A DNA stretch of 64,000 nt from Streptantibioticus_C sp963761325 (GTDB taxonomy: Bacteria; Actinomycetota; Actinomycetes; Streptomycetales; Streptomycetaceae): NCBI GenBank assembly GCA_963761325.1, contig CAVXGZ010000001.1:1178001-1242000 (forward strand), written 5' to 3'. The number at the start of each line of letters is the position of its first letter. Positions within the stretch are counted from its first letter, which is position 1. A program made the translations under genes and the position numbers. Under the pieces are notes generated by a model that saw nothing but the letters and a program-made list of their open reading frames with translations, searched no databases and was not told the DNA's origin. This document shows, in pieces, positions 7,387 to 16,437 of this stretch.

Positions 7387-9663
7387 ATGACAGCGTCCAC
7401 CAGGTCCACCAGGTTCAGCGTCATCGTCTCCGCCCTCGACGCGCAGGGCCACCTCAGGGAGTGTCTGGAAGGCGGCCTCGGCGGCTCACGGCGGCAGCCG
7501 GCCGACGTCGAGATCATCTGCGTCGACAACGATTCGCCCGAGGGCACCCGCGCCATCATGGCGGAGTACGAGAAGCGCGATCCGCGGGTGCACGTCGTCC
7601 GGCTGCCCGAACGCCTGCCGCTCGGCCGGGCCCGGGACGCCGCCGCCCGCCGGGCCACCGGCGACTATCTGCTGTTCCTCGAAGGCCGCGATGTGCTGGT
7701 GCCCGGCGCGTTCGCCGCGCTGACCCAGCGCGTCAACGAGACCGACCGCCCGGACCTGGTGCTCTTCGACCACCTGCGCACCCACTGGCGCACCGCCCCG
7801 GTCGGCAGCGGCGACGCGCGGCTGTTCGCCCTGCCGGGCCGCGCGGTCTTCACCACCTTCCTGCACCCCGAGATCCTCAACACCACCGCCACCCTCGCCA
7901 ACCGCGCGGTGCGCGCCGACTTCTACGCCGCGCACCGCGAGCTGTTCGCCGTCCAGGAGTACGACGAGGTGGTGCCGGCCACCGGCAGCCTGCTGGCCGC
8001 CGAGCGGATCGCCGTGCTCGACGACGTGGTGCTGCGCCGCACCGAGCCGGAGTCGGTGCTGCCCGAGGAGGGGCAGTTCGCGCTCTTCGACCACTTCGAG
8101 GCGCTGTGGGAGCTGATCGAGCGGGGCCGGGTCCGCTCCGAGCAGCGGGTCGCCGTCTTCAACGCCATGGTCCGCCGCTACCTCAAGGTGCTCACCGTCC
8201 CCGGGCTGACCGACCGGGAGCAGGCCGAGTTCTTCCGGCTCGCCTGCCGGCACTTCACCCGCTACAAGCCGGCCGGCTACCAGCGCCCGGCCAACCTCAA
8301 CGGCGTGCGGCACGCCATGCTGGAGCGCGGCTCCTACGCCGGCTACCGGGCCCTGCAGTCCGCCAACCGCAAGCGCCGCACGGTGCGTTCGCTGGCGGTC
8401 AAGGCCAAGCGCAGAGCCGCCCAGGCGGTCCGGGACGGCGCCTACCGCGAGCAGCTGCGCCATCCGGTCGAGCCGGACCTCGCGGTCTTCTCCGCCTACT
8501 GGGACCGCGGGATCGCCTGCAGCCCCGGCGCGATCTCCGCCCGGCTGGCCGAACTCGCGCCCGACATCCGCCAGGTGTGGGTGGTCCGGCGCGGCGACGT
8601 GCCGCTGGTGCCGCCCGGCGTGGACCTGGTGGTGCCCGGATCGCGCCGCTACTGGAGCGTGATGGCCCGCGCCAAGTACTTTGTCAACAACGTCAACTTC
8701 CCCGACGCGCTGGTCAAGCGGCCCGGCCAGGTGCACCTGCAGACCCACCACGGCACCCCGCTCAAGCGGATGGGCATCGACCAGATCCCCTACCCGGCCA
8801 CCTCGCGCGGCGTCGACTACGACGCCCTGCTGGAACGGTGCGCCCGCTGGGACTACAGCGTCTCCGCCAACCGGCACTCCACCGAGGTCTGGGAGCGCGC
8901 CTACCCGGTGCCGTTCACCTCGCTCGACTACGGCTACCCGCGCAACGACGTCTACTACACGGCGACCGCCCGCGACGTGCTGCGGGTGCGCGAGCGGCTC
9001 GGCATCCGGCCCGGCCGCAAGGCCCTGCTCTACGCGCCCACCCACCGCGACTACGAGGCCGCCTGGACGCCGCGGCTGGACCTGGAGCGGCTGGCGCGCA
9101 CCCTCGGCGAGGAGTACGTGGTGCTGGTGCGCGGCCACTACTTCTACGACCGCGGCCTGTCCCCGCTGGAGGAACTGCACCGCCGCGGTGTGATCATCGA
9201 CGTCTCGCAGTACGACTCCGTCGAGGAGTTGGGCCTGGCCTGCGACGCGCTGATCACCGACTACTCCTCGGTGATGTTCGACTACGCCAACCTCGACCGC
9301 CCGATCGTGCTGTTCGCCGACGACTGGGAGACCTACGCGGTCACCCGGGGCGTCTACTTCGACCTGACCGAGCACAGTCCGGGCGCGGTGGCCACCAGCC
9401 AGGACGAGGTGGAGTCCCTCTTCCTGACCGGCGCCTGGTGCGACGAGCGCTCCGCCGCCCGGCGGGCCGCGTTCCGCCGCCGGTTCTGCGACTTCGACGA
9501 CGGCCACGCCGCCGAGCGGGTCGTGCGGCACGTCTTCCTCGGCCAGCGGGGCGTGCCCGCCGTGGTGCCCGTCGAGCGGCGCACCCCGGCGCCCACCCCG
9601 CGGGCCGCCGAGCGGGCCGTCCGGCCGGACGACGCGCCGGCCCCCGGCCCCCTGCCCGTATGA
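7387..9663 (+). CDS. Bifunctional GT2 glycosyltransferase / CDP-glycerol glycerophosphotransferase (TagF-like)
   Basis: A 758-residue fusion. The N-terminus (about 8-230) is a GT2 domain (FSVIVSALDAQGHL, VDNDSPEGT), though the usual DxD position reads FLEGRD and may be degenerate. The C-terminal half (about 360-740) is a Glyphos_transf domain with the diagnostic HHGTPLKRMGID near 452 and LITDYSSVMFDYANLDRP near 620, both characteristic of TagB/TagF enzymes that add glycerol-phosphate units from CDP-glycerol to lipid-linked teichoic acid. It should act at the inner membrane face. The stop overlaps an in-frame ATG of the next gene. No CDP-glycerol synthase gene (TagD) is present in the window. 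Confidence 0.86.
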   Translation: MTASTRSTRFSVIVSALDAQGHLRECLEGGLGGSRRQPADVEIICVDNDSPEGTRAIMAEYEKRDPRVHVVRLPERLPLGRARDAAARRATGDYLLFLEGRDVLVPGAFAALTQRVNETDRPDLVLFDHLRTHWRTAPVGSGDARLFALPGRAVFTTFLHPEILNTTATLANRAVRADFYAAHRELFAVQEYDEVVPATGSLLAAERIAVLDDVVLRRTEPESVLPEEGQFALFDHFEALWELIERGRVRSEQRVAVFNAMVRRYLKVLTVPGLTDREQAEFFRLACRHFTRYKPAGYQRPANLNGVRHAMLERGSYAGYRALQSANRKRRTVRSLAVKAKRRAAQAVRDGAYREQLRHPVEPDLAVFSAYWDRGIACSPGAISARLAELAPDIRQVWVVRRGDVPLVPPGVDLVVPGSRRYWSVMARAKYFVNNVNFPDALVKRPGQVHLQTHHGTPLKRMGIDQIPYPATSRGVDYDALLERCARWDYSVSANRHSTEVWERAYPVPFTSLDYGYPRNDVYYTATARDVLRVRERLGIRPGRKALLYAPTHRDYEAAWTPRLDLERLARTLGEEYVVLVRGHYFYDRGLSPLEELHRRGVIIDVSQYDSVEELGLACDALITDYSSVMFDYANLDRPIVLFADDWETYAVTRGVYFDLTEHSPGAVATSQDEVESLFLTGAWCDERSAARRAAFRRRFCDFDDGHAAERVVRHVFLGQRGVPAVVPVERRTPAPTPRAAERAVRPDDAPAPGPLPV

Positions 9664-9680
9664 CGCCCCCTGGAGGACCC

Positions 9681-11360
9681 ATGCCCACGGCGGCCCCCGA
9701 CGTCACCGTCATCGTGATCGTCTACAACGACGCCGAACGGCTGCCGCGCGCCGTCGAGTCGGTGCGCCGGCAGAGCCTGCGCGACATCGAGATCATCGTC
9801 AGCGACGACCACTCCACCGACGAGACCCCTCAGGTCGCACGGGAGTTGGCCGCCCGCGACGAGCGGATCGTCTACCACCGGCTGCCCCGCAACTCCGGCG
9901 GCTGCTCCGCCCCGCGCAACGCGGCCATCGAGCTGGCCCGCGCGCCGTTCCTGATGTTCCTCGACAGCGACGACGAACTGCCCGAGCACGCCTGCGAGAC
10001 GCTGCTGGCGACGCTGCGCGCCGATCCGGCCCTGGACTTCGCGGCCGGCGCGGTGGAGCGGGTGCGCAGCGACACCGGGGCGGTCTCCGCCTGGTTCCCG
10101 CACCTGTTCGCCTACGGCCGCACCGTGCGCGGCATCCGGGACGAGCCCGGCATGCTCTTCGAGCACCTGTCGACCAACAAGATGTACCGGCGCTCCTTCG
10201 TCGACCGGCACGGCCTGCGCTTCCCGCTCGGCATCCACTACGAGGACCAGCTCTTCTCCGCGCAGGCGTACTGCCTGGCCGAGGCGTTCGCGGTGGTCAC
10301 CGAGCCGGTCTACCGGTACTACTTCTCGCCCTACGAGGCCGAAGAGGCCGCCACCATCTCCAACCAGCGCCACCGCATCGAGAACGTCCGCGACCGGGTC
10401 GGGGTCGCCCGGCTCGTCGACGCCTTCCTCGACGAGCACGGCCTGGCCGACGTCAAGCCGGACAAGGACTACAAGTTCCTCAAGCACGACCTGCGCCTCT
10501 ACCTCGGCGACCTGCCCTACCGCACCGCCGAGTGGATCAAGCAGTTCGCCGAGGAGACCACCCCCTACCTGGCCGGCCTGGCCCCCGAGGCGTTCCGGCG
10601 GCTGCCGCGCGACCAGCGGGTGGTGATCCGGCTGGTGCGCGACGGACGCTACGAGGAGGCCCAGCTCGCCGCCCGCGGCATGGGCCGCGAGGTCGCGCCG
10701 CGCGAGGTGACCGGCGACGCCGACGGCCGGGTCTACTGGGGGCCCTACGCACCCGCCGACCCCGAAGCGGCCGACGACCTGGAGGTCACCGATCTGGGCC
10801 TGCGCACCCGCCCGTTCCGCAGCGCGCTGCTGCGCCACGAGGTCACCCGCATCGCGCCGGCCCCCGGCTCGCGGGTCACGATGGCGGTGCGCACCTACGA
10901 CCCCGGCAACCAGCTGCCGATGGGACCGGTGGTCGCCACCGTCCATCTCGCGCCCGGCAAGCGGCGGTTGAGCACCTCCTTCCGGCTGGACCCGGTGCGG
11001 CCCGGGGTGTTCGAGGGCACGGTGACCCTCGACCTGTCCGCGGTGCCGCTGCCGCCGCACGGCTTCTCCGGCGTGCGGCACCCGGTGCTCGCGCTCACCC
11101 AGCACCGCCAGCACAACACCGGACTGCTCCTCGCACCGCTGTTCTTCCCCCGGCTGGCCAAGCCGATCGGCTACCACCACGGCACCGCGGAACACCTCGT
11201 CGCCGTCGAGCCGGAGGGTCACGGCGCGGGCCGCGTGCAGGTGGTCTGGGAGCGGTCCGGGCTGCTGGCCAGGGCCGAGCCGCACCTGCCCGCGCTGCGC
11301 CGGATCGCCGGCCCGGGGCTGCGGCGGGCCCGGGGCCTGGTACGCGGTCTGGCCCGCTGA
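9681..11360 (+). CDS. GT2 glycosyltransferase with C-terminal accessory domain (TarS/TarP-like layout)
   Basis: A 559-residue protein. The GT-A domain (about 7-240) shows VIVIVYNDAERLPRAV, SDDHSTDETP and FLDSDDEL at 93-100, plus NSGGCSAPRN, nearly identical to the same segment of the GT2 at 5675. The C-terminal ~190 residues form a beta-rich domain (VTMAVRTYDPGNQLPMGP). The ATG at 9681 is preferred to the one at 9660 because ggagg sits four bases before it; 9660 overlaps the stop of the TagF-like gene. Together with the other two genes this makes a three-gene unit probably building and decorating a phosphodiester wall polymer. The sugar is not predictable. Confidence 0.82.
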   Translation: MPTAAPDVTVIVIVYNDAERLPRAVESVRRQSLRDIEIIVSDDHSTDETPQVARELAARDERIVYHRLPRNSGGCSAPRNAAIELARAPFLMFLDSDDELPEHACETLLATLRADPALDFAAGAVERVRSDTGAVSAWFPHLFAYGRTVRGIRDEPGMLFEHLSTNKMYRRSFVDRHGLRFPLGIHYEDQLFSAQAYCLAEAFAVVTEPVYRYYFSPYEAEEAATISNQRHRIENVRDRVGVARLVDAFLDEHGLADVKPDKDYKFLKHDLRLYLGDLPYRTAEWIKQFAEETTPYLAGLAPEAFRRLPRDQRVVIRLVRDGRYEEAQLAARGMGREVAPREVTGDADGRVYWGPYAPADPEAADDLEVTDLGLRTRPFRSALLRHEVTRIAPAPGSRVTMAVRTYDPGNQLPMGPVVATVHLAPGKRRLSTSFRLDPVRPGVFEGTVTLDLSAVPLPPHGFSGVRHPVLALTQHRQHNTGLLLAPLFFPRLAKPIGYHHGTAEHLVAVEPEGHGAGRVQVVWERSGLLARAEPHLPALRRIAGPGLRRARGLVRGLAR

Positions 11361-11402
11361 CCGGGCGGGGCTCGGTCGGCGGGCCAGACGGGTGGAGCGG
11401 GT

Positions 11403-12995
11403 TCAGCGGGTGGAGACCACCCGCAGCAGCACCTCGTGGCTGCCGCCGGTCGCCACCTGGCGAACCGCCGGGTCGGTGACCGGCAGGCCGCCGCTCGCGC
11501 CGCGCGGCTGGATGACCCACCGCACGTGGTACGCGCGCAGCAGCGCCAGCCGTTCGGACCGCGAGGTGCCCGGCGCGAAGTAGCGCGTGGTGGCCCGCTG
11601 CCGGGCGGCCTGGTCGGGCAGGAAGAAGTCCGGATAGCCGGAGGCCACCGTGTACCCGCCGTACGCAGGCGCCTGGTGCAGCGGCGCGTAGTCGTCCGTC
11701 ATGATCACGTCGCCGTACCGCACGTGCGACGTGATCCAGGAGTAGTCCGACCAGAGCCGCTGCGTCGGGGCGTGCCGCAGCGGTGAGGGGATCGCGGTCG
11801 GCCGCACCACGTAGCTCAACGCGCCGGCCTGCGCCCAGCAGCCCACCAGCAGCCCCACCGCGGTCAGCGGCGCGAGCACCCGGCGCACCAGCGGCCGGCC
11901 GCCGTCGGCCACTTCGACGGCGAGCGCGATCTGCGCGGAGAAGAACACCGCGGGAAGCACCCGGCCGAGCGCGTAGTGCCCGGTGACCCCGCCGAGCGCG
12001 TAGACCGCGGCGCCGAAGACGAACATCCACACCAGCGGATCGCGCCGGTCGCGCCGCCAGCGCACCGCCAGCGCGGCCACCCCGAGCACCAGCAGCCCGA
12101 ACCGCGGCACCAGGTGGGCGTAGAGCGGCCGGTGCACCGCGTCCAGCCCGCCGACGCCGAGCAGCCCCAGGAAGGAGTAGTACGGCCAGGCCAGCAGGAT
12201 CGCCAGCGCCAGCGCGCACCCGGCGCCGAGCCGCAGCAGCACCCGCGAGGACGGCCACGGCCGGGCCCCGACCACGATGGCCAGCAGCCCGATGGAGGTG
12301 ACCACCCCGGTGAACTGGTGGCTCAGCAGCACCACCGCGAGCAGCACGCCGAGCAGCAGGTAGCCGGGCAGCCGCCAGTCGCGGGCGAGCGCGTCGCGCA
12401 GCAGCGCCCACAGGTGGAAGGCGGCGCCCATGGCGAAGGTGCTCGGGTAGGCCAGGCACAGCGCCAGCGAGGTCAGGCCGGGGAAGCCGCTCCAGGTGAA
12501 CAGCTCCCAGCCGTACAGCAGCGTGACGGTCAGCACGGCCAGCGGCACGGCGGCCGGCCGGGTGCTGAAGGTGCGCACGAACCGCCGGATCCCGGTGACC
12601 AGCAGCAGCAGGTCGAGCGCGGCGGCCACGTGCAGCACCCCGAAGGTGCTCAGCCCGGTGAGCCGGCCGAACAGCGCCAGCGCCACCATCCACGGCGAGT
12701 AGTACGGGCTGGCCACGTTCGCGTCGACCAGCGGATCGCCCGGATCGGTCAGGTCGTGCCGCAGCCGCTCCAGCGTCGCGGCGTGGATGCCGAGATCGCC
12801 GGCCCACGGCAGCCGCACCGCCATCAGCGCCAGTAGCACGACGCACAGCAGCGCGCCGGTCCACGCCGTGCGGTGTGCCAGCCCGGCCCGCCGCCAGCGC
12901 CGCCAGGTGCGGCGTGCCCGGTCGGCCGGGCCGGCCGGCGGGCGCTCCGCGGCGGACACCGGCTCCACGGGCTCCGCCTCAGTGACGGCGGGCAC
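11403..12995 (-). CDS. Polytopic GT-C type glycosyltransferase-like membrane protein
   Basis: A 530-residue protein with about ten or more hydrophobic helices after a basic N-terminal tail (RARRTWRRWRRAG). Just after the first helix the extracytoplasmic loop reads WAGDLGIHAATLERL, with an acidic residue where GT-C enzymes place their catalytic aspartate. It ends in a soluble extracytoplasmic domain of about 130 residues (YGDVIMTDDYAPLHQAPAY). GT-C enzymes use polyprenyl-phosphate sugars on the outer membrane face. Its first 17 bases overlap the end of the polyprenol phosphomannose synthase gene, strongly suggesting that it uses mannose from that donor. The acceptor is unknown, and a non-enzymatic role cannot be excluded. 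Confidence 0.7.
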   Translation of the reverse strand: MPAVTEAEPVEPVSAAERPPAGPADRARRTWRRWRRAGLAHRTAWTGALLCVVLLALMAVRLPWAGDLGIHAATLERLRHDLTDPGDPLVDANVASPYYSPWMVALALFGRLTGLSTFGVLHVAAALDLLLLVTGIRRFVRTFSTRPAAVPLAVLTVTLLYGWELFTWSGFPGLTSLALCLAYPSTFAMGAAFHLWALLRDALARDWRLPGYLLLGVLLAVVLLSHQFTGVVTSIGLLAIVVGARPWPSSRVLLRLGAGCALALAILLAWPYYSFLGLLGVGGLDAVHRPLYAHLVPRFGLLVLGVAALAVRWRRDRRDPLVWMFVFGAAVYALGGVTGHYALGRVLPAVFFSAQIALAVEVADGGRPLVRRVLAPLTAVGLLVGCWAQAGALSYVVRPTAIPSPLRHAPTQRLWSDYSWITSHVRYGDVIMTDDYAPLHQAPAYGGYTVASGYPDFFLPDQAARQRATTRYFAPGTSRSERLALLRAYHVRWVIQPRGASGGLPVTDPAVRQVATGGSHEVLLRVVSTR

Positions 12996-13812
12996 GCGCG
13001 GAGTCCAGTCGAAGCCGCCAGGGCAGGACCGCGGACTCCAACTGGACTCCTATGGTCATCTTCGAGACGCCGACCTGCCGCTCCTCGAAGTGGATCGGCA
13101 CCTCCACGCCGGTGTAACCGGCGCGCACCGCCTGGTACTTCAGCTCCACCTGGAAGCTGTAGCCGTTGCTGCGGACCATCTCGCCGAGCCGCATCGCGGT
13201 CACGGTGTCGGCCCGCCACATCGCGAAGCCCGCGGTCACGTCGCGCAGTCCGGTGCGCAGCACGGCGCTGACGTAGGCGTTGGCCCAGCGCGACAGCAGC
13301 CTGCGGTGCAGCCCCCACTCCTCGGCGAGCCGGCCGCCGGAGACGTAGCGGCTGCCGACCACGAACCCGGCGCCGGTGGACAGCGCGGTGCCGAGCAGCT
13401 GCGGCACGTACTCCACCGGGTGGCTGCCGTCGGCGTCCATCTGCAGCACGTAGCGCGCGCCGTCGGCCACCGCGCGGTCCATGCCGGCCGCGTAGGCGCG
13501 GCCCAGGCCGTCCTTGGCGGTGCGGTGCAGCACCGAGACCCGGGTGGTGCCCGGCTCGTTGTAGCGGACGGCCAACTCCTCGGCGACGTCGCCGGTGCCG
13601 TCCGGGCTGTTGTCGTCGACCACCAGCAGCCGCAGCCCCGGCAGTTCGAGGCCCATCAGGGCCTCGGCCATCATCGGCAGGTTCTCCGCCTCGTTGTACG
13701 TGGGCATCACCACGGTCAACGGCACGGCGCCCCACTGCGGTGGCAGCCGGACCGGGGCGCGCTGCGTCACGGCGGCGGACTCGGTGGGGCCTTCGGTGGT
13801 CGTCACACTCAT
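12979..13812 (-). CDS. Polyprenol monophosphomannose synthase (DPM1/Ppm1-like GT2)
   Basis: A 277-residue single-domain GT2 enzyme: LTVVMPTYNEAENLPMM near 32-48, VVDDNSPDGTGD near 64-75, the metal-binding QMDADGSHP near 122-130, and the AGFAMWRAD segment typical of dolichol/polyprenol phosphate mannosyltransferases. It transfers mannose from GDP-mannose to polyprenyl phosphate at the cytoplasmic membrane face. It lacks the Lnt acyltransferase domain and C-terminal membrane helices of some relatives. It overlaps the GT-C gene downstream and is 34 bp from the sugar-nucleotide pyrophosphorylase upstream, completing a donor supply line. Specificity for mannose rather than glucose is a family-level inference. 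Confidence 0.85.
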   Translation of the reverse strand: MSVTTTEGPTESAAVTQRAPVRLPPQWGAVPLTVVMPTYNEAENLPMMAEALMGLELPGLRLLVVDDNSPDGTGDVAEELAVRYNEPGTTRVSVLHRTAKDGLGRAYAAGMDRAVADGARYVLQMDADGSHPVEYVPQLLGTALSTGAGFVVGSRYVSGGRLAEEWGLHRRLLSRWANAYVSAVLRTGLRDVTAGFAMWRADTVTAMRLGEMVRSNGYSFQVELKYQAVRAGYTGVEVPIHFEERQVGVSKMTIGVQLESAVLPWRLRLDSARARRH

Positions 13813-13846
13813 CAGGGTCTTCTCTGTCGGTCGGTCGATGGGGCGG

Positions 13847-14926
13847 TCAGCAGTTGGAGGAGAAGCGGATCGCGGCGTCCGGGATGGCCGCCTCGCACCA
13901 GACCCGGGCGCCGCCCAGCAGTTCGTTGTCCGCGCCGACGTCGGCGCGGTCGCCGATCACCGCGCCGTCCAGCCGGGTGTGCGCGCCGACCCGGGCGTCC
14001 CGGCCGACCAGGCTGCGGCGCACCTGGGCGCCCGCCTCGATCCGGGCGCCGTCCAGCACCACCGAGCCGTCGACGACGGCGTCCCGGGCGATCCGGGCGC
14101 CGGCCCCGACCACGGTACCGCCGGCCAGCTTGGCGCCCTCGGCCACCTGGGCGCCGGGCAGCACCAGGTACTCGCCGGCCCGGCCGGGCAGCGCGGGGGA
14201 GGAGACGATGCCGCGCACCAGGTCGGCGGAGGCCTGGATGAGCGCGGCCGGGCGGCCGAGGTCGAGCCAGTAGGTCTGGTCGACGACGCCGTGCAGCGGC
14301 TCGCCGGCGGCGAGCAGTCCGGGGAAGGTCTCCCGTTCCACCGAGACCGGGCGGTCCGGCGCGATGGTGTCGATGACCGAGCGCCGGAAGACGTAGCACC
14401 CGGCGTTGACCTGGTCGGTGACGATCTCCTCCGGCCGCTCCGGCTTCTCGGTGAACGCCAGCACCCGGCCGTCGGCGTCGGTGGGCACCAGGCCGAAGGC
14501 GCTGGGGTCCTCGACCCGGGTCAGGTGCAGGGTGACCGCGGCGCCGGCCGCGCGGTGGCCGTCGACCAGGGCGGCGATGTCCAGGCCGGTCAGGATGTCG
14601 CCGTTGAATACCAGCACCGGCTCGTCGGGACCGCAGGTCAGCGCCCGGGCGGCGTTGCGGATCGCGCCGCCGGTGCCGAGCGGTTCGGTCTCGTGGATGT
14701 AGGTCAGCCTCAGGCCCAGTTCGGTGCCGTCCCCGAAGTACGGCTCGAACACCTCGGCGAGGTAGGAGGTGGCGAGCACCACATGGGTGACGCCGGCGGC
14801 CCGCGCCCGGGTGAGCTGGTGGGCGATGAAGGGCACTCCCGCGGTCGGGACCATCGGCTTCGGGGTGTGTTCCGTGACCGGGCGCAGACGGGAACCCTTC
14901 CCGCCGACCAGGAGGATCGCTTCCAC
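13847..14926 (-). CDS. NDP-sugar pyrophosphorylase (mannose-1-phosphate guanylyltransferase type)
   Basis: A 359-residue protein: nucleotidyltransferase domain with LVGGKGSRLRPVTEHTPKPM at 6-25, VFNGDILTG near 107, and TEKPERPEE near 158. The C-terminal ~110 residues are left-handed beta-helix hexapeptides (GARIARDAVVDGSVVLDGAR). This matches the eukaryotic-type GDP-mannose pyrophosphorylase family common in actinobacteria, which makes GDP-mannose from mannose-1-phosphate and GTP; glucose-1-phosphate thymidylyltransferase activity is the main alternative. The placement directly upstream of the phosphomannose synthase gene favours the mannose reading. Confidence 0.82.
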   Translation of the reverse strand: MEAILLVGGKGSRLRPVTEHTPKPMVPTAGVPFIAHQLTRARAAGVTHVVLATSYLAEVFEPYFGDGTELGLRLTYIHETEPLGTGGAIRNAARALTCGPDEPVLVFNGDILTGLDIAALVDGHRAAGAAVTLHLTRVEDPSAFGLVPTDADGRVLAFTEKPERPEEIVTDQVNAGCYVFRRSVIDTIAPDRPVSVERETFPGLLAAGEPLHGVVDQTYWLDLGRPAALIQASADLVRGIVSSPALPGRAGEYLVLPGAQVAEGAKLAGGTVVGAGARIARDAVVDGSVVLDGARIEAGAQVRRSLVGRDARVGAHTRLDGAVIGDRADVGADNELLGGARVWCEAAIPDAAIRFSSNC

Positions 14927-14994
14927 TGACAGTTACCTCGATTGCGGAGACTGAGAAAACGGGTAAATCAGATACTACCGTGATCAATTACCCG

Positions 14995-16227
14995 TCAGGG
15001 CGACCACTTGAAAAGCAGGAGCAGCCCCACCGCGTACCAGCCGGCGAAGACGGCTCCCGACGCGTACAACGCGCCCTGCACCACCCGGGGAAGCCGGGAG
15101 ACCGGCCGGGCCAGCAGGATCAGCATCAGCGGCAGGAACGGCAGCATGAACCGCGGCTTGGACAGCGGGGAGCCCGGCGTACCGACCATCAACTCCCAGG
15201 CCCCGGCGAGCGCCACCACCATCGGCCACGGCATCTTGCGGTCCAGCGCCAGCGCCAGCACCCCGCAGGCGACCAGCAGGATCAGTATCAGCACCGCGCC
15301 GTAGCGGATGTCGGCGTGCCGCCGGTAGAGGGCCACCAGCTTCAGGAAGTGCGCCGTGCCGTAGCCGAAGTCGAAGGTCTGGCCCCACGCCTTCTCCGCC
15401 TCGAACCAGCCGTCGAGCTGGCCCACCTGGGCGCCCAGGTAGAGCCAGCTGAAGACCAGGCCGGTCGGCGCCAGCAGCAGCCCGACCCACGGCCGCCAGC
15501 CGTCCCGGCCGCGCAGCGCCGCCCAGCCCCCGCTGATCAGCAGCACGCCGACCAGCACCGAGGCGGTGGGCCGGATCGCGCCGGCCACCGCGGTCAGCGC
15601 GCCGGCCGCCACCCAGCGCCGGGCGATCACCGCGGTCAGCGCCCACACCAGGGCGGCGCTGAAGCACGCCTCGGAGTACGGCACCCACAGGGCGAACGCG
15701 TAGGGCGAGCACGCCCACAGCCCCACGCAGGCGTACCCCACCCGGCGGCTGGAGAGCGAGGAGACCAGGGTGTGCACGCCGGCCGCCGCGACCGCCGCCG
15801 CGCTCCACGACAGCACCACCGCGGCGAAGGTGAACGACAGGCCGGTCAGGTGCAGGGTCCACACCAGTGCCGGCACCAGCGGGAAGAAGGCGAGCGTGGA
15901 CCACTGCGGCTTGCCGTTGGCCAGAAAGGTGAAGTGGTGCGGGTAGCCGTACTGCGCGACGTGCAGGTAGTGCGCGCTGTCCCAGCGGCGCAGCACGTGG
16001 CCGGGCGCGTAGCCGAGCCGCTGCGAGAGCACCAGCAGGACGGTGAACCCGATCAGGGCCACCGCCGTGTAGACGCCGGCCGCGATCAGCGCCTCGCGCC
16101 GGTCGAAGCGCACGCGCACCGGCTCGCGCCGGAGCAGTTCGGCGCAGCGCTCCCGCAGCCGGACCGCGCCGTCGGACTCCGCCGCGTCGGGGGCGCTGCG
16201 CGAGTCGGGCCGGGCAGTGTTGATCAT
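14995..16227 (-). CDS. Polytopic mannosyltransferase, PIG-V-like
   Basis: A 410-residue membrane protein with about nine to ten helices. After the first helix the outer loop has RRWDSAHYLHVAQYGYP, matching the WDxxxY signature of PIG-V-type (GT76) mannosyltransferases, which use polyprenyl-phosphate-mannose. PYSEACFSAALVWAL is another segment typical of the family. The start MINTARP is chosen because ggag lies eight bases upstream; a frame extension to 16323 lacks this. It is in the same orientation as the pyrophosphorylase and phosphomannose synthase genes, 68 bp upstream, and is probably co-transcribed. The acceptor (lipid, glycoprotein or glycan) is not evident. Confidence 0.8.
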   Translation of the reverse strand: MINTARPDSRSAPDAAESDGAVRLRERCAELLRREPVRVRFDRREALIAAGVYTAVALIGFTVLLVLSQRLGYAPGHVLRRWDSAHYLHVAQYGYPHHFTFLANGKPQWSTLAFFPLVPALVWTLHLTGLSFTFAAVVLSWSAAAVAAAGVHTLVSSLSSRRVGYACVGLWACSPYAFALWVPYSEACFSAALVWALTAVIARRWVAAGALTAVAGAIRPTASVLVGVLLISGGWAALRGRDGWRPWVGLLLAPTGLVFSWLYLGAQVGQLDGWFEAEKAWGQTFDFGYGTAHFLKLVALYRRHADIRYGAVLILILLVACGVLALALDRKMPWPMVVALAGAWELMVGTPGSPLSKPRFMLPFLPLMLILLARPVSRLPRVVQGALYASGAVFAGWYAVGLLLLFKWSP

Positions 16228-16368
16228 CGAGGAAACTCCGAGCGTGGATCGAAGCGTGCGTGGACGCCACGGTGGCGTCAGTGCGGCACCACTTAAGAGA
16301 GCAAAGCACGCCCGAGGGTTCACTGCTCATGTGAAGACAACCCGGAGGAATGGTTACGAAATGGGAAA

Positions 16369-16415
16369 CGGCGGTGTGCCGCCCTCCCCGTCGGGGAAGT
16401 GGCGGCACACCGCCG
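16369..16415 (-). terminator. Terminator of the pyruvate kinase gene
   Basis: cggcggtgtgccgcc (16369-16383) pairs perfectly with 16401-16415 (15 bp). The loop holds a second small stem (tcccc/gggga). Read on the minus strand, the stem is followed by a T-rich run (tttcccattt), as expected 22 bp after the pyk stop codon. Confidence 0.85.
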
Positions 16416-16437
16416 CGGGTGGTCTCGCGGGGTGCCG

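Noticed and set aside
5675..16227. Specialised-metabolite biosynthetic cluster
   Set aside because: No PKS, NRPS, terpene or tailoring enzymes; genes fit envelope glycan synthesis.
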